DNA from: Metallyticus violacea
Taxonomy: Eukaryota; Arthropoda; Insecta; Mantodea; Metallyticidae
Direction: 5' to 3'
Assembly (NCBI GenBank): GCA_030762175.1
Contig: CM060831.1
Location: forward strand, 137,806,001-137,870,000
DNA length: 64,000 nucleotides
Numbering within the stretch: position 1 is the first letter of the stretch; every line of letters begins with the position of its first letter. Positions 25,201 to 33,441 of the stretch are shown one piece after another. A model generated the notes under the pieces. The model did no database searches. It had not been told where the DNA came from and saw nothing but the letters and a program-made list of their open reading frames with translations. Made by a program: the position numbers and the translations under genes.

Positions 25201-28200
25201 TATAAAGAATGTTTTTACATTCTCTAAAATGTTTTCCAAAAATAAAATGTAATTATGTTTTAAATACATATCATCCATTTTAACAAATTCTTCATTTACA
25301 AGGTACACTTCTACAGTTACCATATTTTTTAAACATTTAGCTCATTAAATCTTTAGCTTATATGAAATGCAGTCCATACATGTCTGGCCTGACTATTTTG
25401 GTAGGTGATAAAAGATACAGATATCATTTTTCAACATAATCTTCCTTTTATAAATATTGTACTTACGAAGCTGTTGACAATGGAGTGGTACTATAACCTC
25501 AACTTAGGTATTCATCTTTTACACTAAACTCCATTCACTTACACAAAAGTAAGACGTGTTTCGGTAGAATCTCTATCTTCAGTTGCTCACTGAACCGCTG
25601 TTACTCGAAACTATGGCTGGACCAGCCATAGAAGCCGCATACCCATGTGGACTAGTGTAATATCATGCTTAACTCAACCCTTGATGACACTGTGGTATTG
25701 ATGCAGTAACTCAGCATAGTACTTACCAGTCATCATTGTATTGTTTATTTGAAGTCTCAGAATTCATATGTAGCCTCCCAAAAAATTGGAATGATCTTTG
25801 TGAACTGCATGAACATGGCCTTTCTACGAAATACTTCACTCTTCTTCTGCCACTTCATCGGTTATCTTTGTTAAAGAGGATCGTAGTGTCTCCCCTGTGA
25901 TGATGGATTTCATTATCACGGCAAAGGTTCAAAAACTTCTACAACATTCCACTTGCATTTTTGCTGAAAGAATGCTAGGGTGTCCATCTTATGTATTTGC
26001 AAATGTCAAAAAAGGATGCAAAGCACAGTTGTTGTAGAAAACCCCAACCTTGCAACTGCTTCTTTTGTCTTCGGAACTTACTCCTTGGCAAGGGAGATGT
26101 TTTCTTTTTTCAACATATTAATCAATCTGCACTAACATCGTCATCTTCAAGGCTGTTTCTACCCCAAAAAAATAATTTTGACCACTCCTTCACAATAGAA
26201 TATGAAGAGGACTCTTCCTATTACATACCATCAAGGTATTGATTAAAATCAATGTATGAAAGTTCTTCTTTAGTTAAAAATTTAATTACTGCTGTGTATT
26301 CAGTTTTAAACAGCATGTTTTATTATGCAACATATCTAACTTAAATGAGCTTACAGCAAATTAATGGCTTGATGGGAAAGGAAATGAAATGTAAGATACT
26401 CCTGAAACATGTAACTGATAGTAGAGATATCACATCCATGAATCATAGCCTACATCAGGCCAGAACTATATGGACTGCACCTGATATAGTAACTTTAAGC
26501 TGGCAGTTGAACAAAATGGCTGATTAATCCCAAACAATACATTAGCTGATTTATTATAAATTTAACAAATTTTGCATTCATTATTTCCATTATATTGTAA
26601 TAAAGCATGTTAAACAGACTCATAAAAAGTTATTCACCCTGCTTGAATATGAATAAAATAGTGTGAATAAGTTGTTTCAGAGATTTTTCTCAGATTTGAA
26701 AAGCTGTTGAACATTATTGGGTCTCCTAGCCATGCTAAAGAGCTATAGAAAAACAGAGCATAAAATGGATTAAAAAAATTAAGTTTACTTAGTGTTCTTT
26801 AAACCATTTCAAATAAGTAACAGACTAAATGATTACTACTTGCAGAATTCCCTCTTTGGGCATGGTATATACTTGTCAAGTGAGCTTAGTGTAAGCCTAC
26901 CATATAGCCCAACAGGACATGCTTGGGGATGCAGCATTCTGGGAAGTGAGATGAGCTGTATTGCCCTCTGTGAAATTGTTGATCATCCTGATGTCAAATG
27001 CCAAGACAAAGGTAACATGATAGTATGTTAGTTTTGAAAAAAATTTCAACCTTTATTTATCTGTGAAAATAATTCAATTTATATTTATTTAGGAATATTC
27101 TTAGCTGTTTATTATTTATTAGCAAAGTGGGTTCCCCCCCACACTTTATGTTACAGACATCACAATTTATATTTTTTTTAATATTTTTGATAAGAGAAGA
27201 ACAAATTTTGGCATGACCTTAATTTTTTCTTTTTTGTAAATGGCAAAAGTAGCAAGTAAATTAAAAAACATAATCAATTTTAAGACACTACAAAAAATAA
27301 TAATAATAATCACTATTACTGTTGCAGAATCAGATAGATCACGGTCTATTGCCACAGACAGCATAGCAGGAGCAGTACCTGAAAAATATTTTGTTGTGCT
27401 TAACAGTGATTTAGTGCGAGTACGTTACATTCTGGTATACAGCAAACACTCCGAATATAGCAAGTAAGCAAATGTCTTAGTATTTTTCCTAGCTGGATTT
27501 AGATATTACAAACTAATGCAGTTCTTTATGTCCCAAAATCACACCCAAACTTTTTGGAAATCAAAATAGAATTATTCTTTAGCTTGATTGGAAAATCTGC
27601 AAGCAGATTAATGATACTGACGATATTAATTGAAGACTTAAGTTCTGCATTGGATAGCTGAAAGCAGTATGCACTTCATTTTTAAGCCCATATACTAGAA
27701 TAAGCACACTACGTTATACTATGAGAGTTGTTTAAATTTAAACTGGACTTATGTTTTCTAGACTAGGAAAAAATGGTGAGAGGGACAGGGCCATAGTGGT
27801 AGTTAGGTGGGGATGTGGAGAGGGGAGCAATTTAATGGCTGCCTCTGCATTGGTCGTCCCATCACTAGTACACTGTCTGAACAAGAGGTTGCATCATCTG
27901 TTTTATAACCACAGGAGCCAAACTAATTTAGATTTTGTCCAGACTTTTAGCACAGTTTGCAGAAGCTATGCTTTCTCAAACCCAAGGGTTTGATTGGTAC
28001 TAGCTCCTCAGTGATTGTAATGCAGTGGGAAATGAAAGCCACTCATGTCTAGTTTATTTACGGATGCCTTTAACATCTGAGGGCTTCAGAGTCCCATTAA
28101 ATTAAGAATCTGAAATAGCCAATAAATTTTGCTCAGAGGCCTCATCTTCAAACTTTTACTTGCTGTAAAGCTACAGCACAAGGTCGATGGCTTTATTTTC

Positions 28201-29737
28201 CTTAAAAAAAAACATACTTAGGATTTTTATCTGAAGGACTAGAATATGGAAAGTGTCAGCAAGGTGGGTCCTACATCCCCTCACTAATGAACAGAAAAAT
28301 GTTTCAAAGGACATCAGTCAGAGGCTTTTGTTTCAGTTTGAGGAAGAAAGTGAGCAGTTTTTTACTGGAATTTTGACCCATGATGAGATGTGAGTACATT
28401 ACACCCCCAAAAACAGGAGAATGAGTATGGAGTGGAGGAGAAGAGGAGCTGCTCTTCAAGACCATAACTAGTGTTTGGGACTCCAAAGGTATGTTGCTCA
28501 TCGATGTCTTCCATAAATGAACGGCTATGAATGCAGTGCCCATTTGTGATGTCTTGCTTCTGCATGGCAATGCGAAGCCATATAGAGCAGCCATAAGCCA
28601 GAATCGAACATTCACTGGATCAAAATAAGATTAACAAAAGTTTCACTGTGTGGATTCAGACATTCCGTAATCATATTCACTGGATACCTCTAGAACACTC
28701 TCCTTACAATATGGATTTATATCCGAGTCATTACCATATATTCAAGTCTCTGAAGAGACATTGTTAGGGAAAATATTTAGCGACAATGCAGAGGTTGAGC
28801 TCTTTTTGCACGATTGTGTGTTAACATACCCATCTTCTTTCTTTGACAAGGAAATGAGAACTACCCATCTGATGGAGAAAATGCATTTCTGTTGAAGAAA
28901 ACTACTTAAATAGAAAAGTAATTTTGTTTTATTATTTTATATGGTATAATAAATTTATTTTTATAAAATTTGGTTTATATTTGAATGACTCTCTTAGGTC
29001 AGAAGTCATTGTTTGTCATTGCATCAGTGATATCATTTTCAGCACGGACAGTAGCTGAGCAAGATAAGTAACTCTGGTGCATGCCTCCACTCTTATTACT
29101 ATCTGGTAGTACTCAGCACATCGGACCTAACCTACAGCTGCAGCTATCTCCGCTATATGTATGGAGGATTACTTTTTGTGTGTCATCTGAGAAGAGGTTC
29201 TGCCTACTACTGCCCTAGATGATGGAAATAGTAGCAGAGAAATTGAAAAATATAGAGAAACGTGCTGCTTTGTTCATTACAAATTCTACTTGTGTTGACA
29301 TGGGATCAAACACAGGTCATCTCTGAAAAAGAATGGTCTGATAGTCAGTCATGTTACCTATGTTGAAATAAAGTTTTGGATTATATTCAAAACTAGCTAC
29401 AATTCATATCAGCTACAAAACGTTTTTACAACTGTAAATACATTTGCAGTTTTATTAATATTGCTTACACAAATAATTTGCATCACAAAGAGAAGAAAAT
29501 CGGTTCAAAAACTTCTAAAATTAGTATATACATAAAGTGCTCTTTTATTGTAATCAAATAAATTCTATGTTTTGTTGCAGGTCACTTGCCTCAAAATCTG
29601 TGTTAGGATGGTTCTATCGTCATAAGATGTTAACCTGTGCTATTGGCTACATCATCTTCCTGGCATCTGTAGGACTGAGTGACAGTCCAGTGGTGCAACG
29701 TTATATAAATCTCTTGCTCAAACGTGTTGGCTTCTAG
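19016..29737 (+). CDS. PARP16: PARP16, tail-anchored mono-ADP-ribosyltransferase, complete (six coding exons, 358 aa)
   Basis: PARP16 is an ER and nuclear-envelope mono-ADP-ribosyltransferase; the human protein modifies PERK, IRE1 and karyopherin-beta1 in the unfolded protein response. Exons are 19016-19267, 20034-20189, 20278-20487, 26846-27011, 27328-27463 and 29581-29737. All introns are GT-AG and the phases fit, giving 1077 coding bases. Residues 1-45 are a variable N-terminus. Residues about 46-135 match the helical regulatory domain (WSLFVAACQSYRYDS, LKPFPPQF). The catalytic domain holds FAFHGSRLDNFHSI (His185), HGIYLSSELS (Tyr215) and EKYFVV (Tyr282), the H-Y-Y triad of mono-ADP-ribosyltransferases. 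IVDHPDVKCQ is also typical. The C-terminus has a hydrophobic segment at about 322-338 and a short tail ending KRVGF, as expected for a tail anchor. The ATG at 19016 has context CAACATGG and follows an acceptor at 19000, so at least one upstream untranslated exon is expected. The human protein is 322 aa, and most of the excess is at the N-terminus. Confidence 0.95.
20034..20189 (+). CDS. PARP16: PARP16 coding exon 2
   Basis: 52 codons, RNVVDSVPALSLL to LVPKNE, phase 0 at both ends. Acceptor is TTTTATAG; donor is GTTTGT, a weaker match than the others. It belongs to the helical domain. Confidence 0.9.
20278..20487 (+). CDS. PARP16: PARP16 coding exon 3 (catalytic His)
   Basis: 70 codons after an 88-base intron. 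Holds FAFHGSRLDNFHSILHYGL with the first triad residue, and ends HLNK before donor GTAACA. The next intron is 6.4 kb and full of transposon relics. Confidence 0.94.
20830..21640 (-). mobile_element. pogo/Tigger-type transposon relic in PARP16 intron 3
   Basis: On the minus strand, starting near 21570, pieces read NKGVK-KALSISEKLNILYKH, then DVSIPLSVPIIKQKA, EIAEKMSIEFSVSNGLLDGF, and LSNLINEYALCDTV...LVPNKC. This is the order of the CENP-B-type DNA-binding domains and the start of the DDE domain in pogo/Tigger transposases. Position 20830 begins CAGTAAAACCTCAGTAGAAA, a typical pogo-type end. Stops break the frame and the catalytic core is cut short; the other end was not located. Confidence 0.75.
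22079..23010 (-). mobile_element. Penelope-like element (PLE), 5'-truncated, with inverted 3' segment
   Basis: The minus strand from about 22915 reads NPIPHKYAVFNSL, EYKQIIKTTIINGF, IINKSKRQKGI, then KSGIYEIKCADCE...SAVAAHFWTKNHE, the GIY-YIG-type endonuclease region, and ends near 22171 (open 22171-22635). The sequence after it, 22079-22190, is repeated in inverted orientation at about 22911-23010 (TTACACTAAACTCCACTCA... against its complement). The tyrosines of the YIG part are degraded, so endonuclease activity is unlikely. Confidence 0.75.
23040..23350 (-). mobile_element. LINE ORF2 linker fragment
   Basis: Minus-strand reading IKKSCQRKRQLYNELKLGNN, then SFKKQNKNYLEYNKT, ILSINNQEIQHSADVANVF, resembles the stretch between endonuclease and reverse transcriptase of CR1/jockey-type LINEs. 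It abuts the inverted PLE segment. Confidence 0.55.
23351..25479. other. PARP16 intron 3, no recognisable feature
   Basis: AT-rich. Open stretches at 24465-24671 and 24907-25116 lack any recognised similarity or splice context. Confidence 0.45.
25480..25630 (-). repeat. PLE terminal segment, solo copy
   Basis: Shares AACTTAGGTATTC, TTACACTAAACTCC, AAAAGTAAGA and ATCTTCAGTTGCTCACTGAA with 22079-22180 in the same orientation, without adjacent coding sequence. Confidence 0.7.
25770..26240 (-). pseudogene. DDE_3-type transposase N-terminal relic
   Basis: Minus-strand pieces LINMLKKENISLAKE and TKEAVARLGFSTTTVLCI resemble the helix-turn-helix start (…RTAEATGISERTVxRI) of an insect Tc1/mariner-superfamily transposase group. 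The relic at 39270-40250 appears to be the same group. Confidence 0.4.
26846..27011 (+). CDS. PARP16: PARP16 coding exon 4 (catalytic Tyr)
   Basis: Starts NSLFGHGIYLSSELS after acceptor TTGCAG and ends CQDK plus one base before donor GTAACA. Carries the second triad residue and the IVDHPDVKC block. Confidence 0.95.
27328..27463 (+). CDS. PARP16: PARP16 coding exon 5 (third triad residue)
   Basis: Begins with two bases completing a Glu codon after TGTTGCAG, reads VPEKYFVVLNSDLVRVRY, and ends with two bases of a Lys codon before GTAAGC. Both junction phases fit. Confidence 0.94.
28060..28232 (-). repeat. SINE-B copy B3, degenerate
   Basis: Shares ATTTACGGATGCCTTTAACATC, AAATTTTGCTCAGAGGCCTC and ACATACTTAGGATTTTTAT with B2 (57581-57880). 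The tRNA-like head is lost. It lies in PARP16 intron 5. Confidence 0.7.
28240..28925 (+). pseudogene. Mariner transposase relic, 5'-truncated
   Basis: Plus-strand blocks LTNEQKNV, FFTGILTHDEM, HYTPKNRRMSMEWRRRGAA (about 28393-28450), EHSPYNMDLYPSHYHIFKSLK (about 28690-28755) and SFFDKGNENYPSDGENAF match the mariner catalytic domain from D-ETW through the PPYSPDLAPSDYHLF motif to the C-terminus. Frameshifts and stops are frequent. Confidence 0.8.
29581..29737 (+). CDS. PARP16: PARP16 coding exon 6 (membrane anchor and stop)
   Basis: Follows TTTTGTTGCAG. Encodes KMLTCAIGYIIFLASVGLSD (hydrophobic anchor) and a 20-residue tail ending GF-TAG. Confidence 0.94.
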
Positions 29738-29915
29738 TTGGCTAACTTATTTTTGTACTACCAAGGTGAAATATTTGTTGACTGTTTCCAAAACATCCTA
29801 TTTCTTAGCACAAGCAGAACCTGATTCATAGTTTTGTATTCATTTCTCAGGATTCCCCTAGTCACAAGGTAAAAGTTAATAGCTGTATTAAAATGATAGC
29901 ACTTGTAAATAGGTT

Positions 29916-29921
29916 AATAAA
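29916..29921 (+). terminator. Polyadenylation signal AATAAA of PARP16
   Basis: Canonical hexamer 179 bases after the PARP16 stop codon, on the same strand, followed by a T-rich stretch. Confidence 0.7.
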
Positions 29922-30144
29922 TTGCTATAAACCTCAAACTTTTTTTTTGTTTTACTGGTGTAATTGGAAGATTCTAATTAATCTGAAACTTTGCAGCTGC
30001 ACCATTCCTTGTGGTCTGTATGCCTACAGACTTGAAACTTGTTTTTTAATAATGTAAAAGACATGTCATCACAAATGTAAAACCAAACAGGTCTATAAGC
30101 TGAAGAAGACAAATTAATGGTGTTTTCAGTATACTTGACATACA

Positions 30145-30620
30145 GAGGGTGCCAAAAAATGTATACACACTTCAAGCAAAGAAAAAAAACTGTGTTAACA
30201 TAACAAAACTGTGTTAACATAACAAAACTGGATTCACATAAACAGAAAATGATGAGCACTAATCATCTTAGACTTTTGCAGTTACAAAAGTTGCTTAAAA
30301 TGCCCACCATTGGCATCGATACACTTCTGAGTATGTTGAACTACTGATTCAGTAACATTTGCAAAGGTGTGCTCCGTGATTGCAGCACATGCCATTTCTT
30401 CCCGAAGTGCTGCCAGTGTGAACATCTCATATGGTACTATGAGTCTCAACTTTGTCTCAAATGCGTGCAATTGTTACTCAAGTTGGCAGTTCTGTTCTGT
30501 ACATACATCTCCATTGCCTTTGAACTTCAACATTCTCAGTTTTCCAGTACCACTTCAAAATTGCTTTCTGCTGTTCAAACAATCTTGGTTCCCTTTTGTT
30601 GTAGCAATGGTGGCATAATA
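30145..30620 (-). pseudogene. Tc1/mariner-superfamily element relic with internal deletion
   Basis: On the minus strand a helix-turn-helix start (KAILKWYWKTENV.VQRQWR, about 30500-30590, with frameshift) is followed almost directly by the transposase C-terminus MFTLAALREEMACAA...VVQHTQKCIDANGGHF (open 30282-30470). The DDE core is missing. The outer end GAGGGTGCCAAAAAATGTAT at 30145 looks like a terminal inverted repeat. Confidence 0.55.
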
Positions 30621-30623
30621 CAT

Positions 30624-30788
30624 TGTGAGTCACATCTGTTTACAGGACATCATACGATAATCTCGACTTCATTTGTTCATTGTTGATTTACAATAATCTT
30701 GACTTCATTTGTTCATTGTTGATTTACCTGTCACAAAGCAATGCTATCATAATGTTTGTGAGTCACCTCTGTTTACAGAACATCATAC
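30624..30788 (+). repeat. Nested local duplications
   Basis: ATAATCTCGACTTCATTTGT and following bases occur twice with a period of 36 (30657-30690 and 30693-30726). GTGAGTCAC.TCTGTTTACAG plus following bases occurs at about 30625 and 30759. Confidence 0.85.
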
Positions 30789-30956
30789 TGTACAGTACTG
30801 TTTTTTTTTTTGGTCCAACTTTGAAATACATTAAATAGATATTTAATATGAAAGCATGTATATATTATTTTGGTACTCTCGGTATATCGATATTTTTGTC
30901 AAATTAAAACAAATATTTGAAGTATGGGTTTGTGGCCAAAACTGAGGTTCAAAAAT

Positions 30957-31097
30957 TATTTTCAAACGGCATTTAACATCCATTTTAACTGAGGATAAAT
31001 GAGATAAATTACAATAAAGTGAGTGATTTTTTCTGGAAGGAAGCATTTAAAGCCTAAATTTGGGATACCTCCCTGACATTTGCCAGTGATGAGGACA
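30957..31097 (-). repeat. SINE-A copy A8, first half (split by a LINE)
   Basis: Contains the complement of the family 3' region (CATTTAACATCCATTTTAACTGAGG, GATACCTCCCTGACATTTGCC). It stops exactly at AGTGATGAGGACA (31085-31097); the rest resumes at 33338. Confidence 0.85.
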
Positions 31098-33337
31098 AAA
31101 TAAAATAAAATAAAATCTGTATACGCCATCCTGATACCTGGTTTCCTAAACCAGGGCATGTATATCAAATTTTCCATTTATTGTCATTATAACTATACAA
31201 TTCAATAATATTTTAATACATTATTTTACAGATTTTCCTAATAACTAGATTAAAAATATATAATAAAACAACAACAAAAAAAAAAATGATTAATTGAACC
31301 AAAATATAAATTAACTACTTCCCAAATTAATCTTCCAAAATCTACAAAACTACCAAATTAACAATTTAACAATATAGCTGGTAGCCAGCTATTCTATCCT
31401 TTAAATTTATTCCATAACTATACAATTATACTACCACTAACCACTGGTTACCAGTGGTATGTACTAGTATCCAGTACTCAGCAGAAATTCTCTTAAATTG
31501 GACATTATCCTTAATTATTTCAATTCTCCTTAATTTATTACAATCATAATAATATCCTTCTCTTTGACAACATACTTCACTTAAAGTTCATTTATCATTA
31601 TTAATCTTTCCTACTCATTTCATTTATTTGTCCCAACACTTGAACTCATTAAACACTATCACCTCGCTTCCACCATATTACTCTCCATCTTTTCTTCCCA
31701 ACCATTCTTTCTTCCATCTCCCTTGATCCTCCTGGTCCCCTGGTTGCACCATTTCTTGCGCTCAGTTCCTCCTCTCCGGAAACCACTTCTCCATCCTCTA
31801 TCTCCTGCCGCGGCTCATTCCCATGTATCTCTAACACCCTTCCTTCTCCTTCTGTAATCTTCCTTCTTCCATTCTTCCCGGTGTCAAAACTCTTATAGGT
31901 ATATTCTCTACTTCAGGTGGTAAATCAAAATTATCCCTGTTTATTATATTTTTTAGGCATTTTCATCTCCATATTCCCTTCTTCCTGACCTTTATCTTCT
32001 CCTTCTAATATTCTCTTCCTGTTGATTTAATTAAAGTTATTTTGTATATTTTCTATTCTTGTTAAGTTATTTGTGTTTGGGGTTGTCTTTGCATACGTAT
32101 GCGTCTGATCTTCTTACCTCATCCTCAGCTTTTTCTTTACATATTATCTGCTCTTGTGGTATTACCTCTTCCCATGCTAGGTTACTTATTTTGAGTGCGG
32201 CCTGTTCGAAGTATTATATAGGCCCTTATTCCTAAGTATATGTGCCACCTGATGGCCACTTTCTCTTTCTTCTCTCACATGTTCTAAATAGCGTGTGCAT
32301 TCAAATAACACATGCTCTGGGTTATCCTGTGTTTTGCAAAGTGTACAGATATCATCCTCTGTTCTGTTAATTTTCTTCCAATAAGTTTCGTAAGGCCCGT
32401 GTCGTATAAGGTAATGTATCATGCCTTTGGTAGGTTTTATAAATTTTAGTTTTAATCTCTCAAAAATGTTGTTAAATAAGTTCTTCTGCCTGCCTCGGCA
32501 TTTTCCCATTCGTGCTGCCATTGTTCTTTTAATTTATGTTTTATTTCATTTAAATTGTTGCAGTGACTGCCGATTATTAAACTTACTTCCTCCAAGTTGC
32601 CTTTCTTCAACCAATAAACAGCGCCTCTTAATTTAATCAATAGGTCAATTGGCCATATTCCTGTTACTACAAAAAGGACCATAGTGGGTGAGGTGCGTAA
32701 TGCCCCTGTTAATCTTAATAACACCTTCCTTTGTGATCTTCTTAATAGTTTTTATTTGGACATCCTTCATCCTCAGAGCGCAGACCCCTGCTCCTTAAGT
32801 CATTATTGAAGCAAAAATACTCATGTAGTATGCTGTAATGATGTTTAATGGAATTTTAACTAATCTTGCTAATTTCATCATAATGTTTTCAGATTTTTTT
32901 CGTGCATATTCAGTGTGTTTCCTAAAGTTTAGTTTCTCATCTAAGTAAATTCCCAAATGTTTTGCTTCTTTTTGGCATCTTATATTTTGGTTGTTATATT
33001 TTATGCATGGATCTCTTTTGAGATTACCTTTCAAAAGCATGTAGCCTGATTTAGTTGGAGCGACTTGGAGTTTAGTTTTACAACACCACCAATTACTTAA
33101 TTTATTCGCTCTTCTTTCTATATCTGCTTTATTGTTTCCTTCTATTAGAAATAAAACATCATCGGCATATGCAATGATTTTTGCCACATTTTCATCGTTG
33201 TTTAGTTTGTCTAAAAGAGTTTCCAAAACTATGTCCCAAAAATTGGTCCTAAGATCGAACCTTGGGGACATCCCTTAGTTATATCTCTGTAAATTGTTTC
33301 TCAGTACCTTTTACATGAACCCTTCTGTCTTTGCAGT
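31098..33337 (-). mobile_element. R1-clade-like LINE, 5'-truncated, inserted in a SINE
   Basis: The minus strand encodes the second half of a reverse transcriptase. It reads GCPQGSILGP at about 33235-33270 (with a one-base frameshift after it), IIAYADDVLFLIEGNNKADI near 33165, KHLGIYLDEKLNFRKHTEY, GALRTSPT and GIWPIDLLIKLRGAVYWLK. A C-terminal zinc-knuckle part reads CTLCKTQDNPEHVLFECTRY. This order is that of R1/I-group ORF2. About 1.1 kb of non-coding 3' sequence follows, ending in a TTTTA repeat (plus strand 31095-31116). Identical 13-base flanks AGTGATGAGGACA at 31085-31097 and 33338-33350 define the ends. Confidence 0.88.
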
Positions 33338-33350
33338 AGTGATGAGGACA

Positions 33351-33441
33351 GGAAAATTTGGAAACCCATCAGGGAGGATGATTGGAGGGGTTCGAGCCAG
33401 ACCTTCTGTTTGAATCCATGCCTTAACAACCTCCGCCATCC
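33351..33441 (-). repeat. SINE-A copy A8, second half
   Basis: Continues the SINE from GGAAAATTTGG through the degenerate B box (GGGGTTCGAGCC on the plus strand) to the head complement CCTTAACAACCTCCGCCATC. Confidence 0.85.

Noticed and set aside
27240..27467. Extended PARP16 exon 5 start at 27240
   Set aside because: The upstream part is low-complexity intron; acceptor TGTTGCAG at 27327 gives the phase needed and matches PARP16 similarity.
28304..28615. Antisense open frame of 103 codons
   Set aside because: The opposite strand reads mariner transposase blocks in order; the antisense frame has no similarity.
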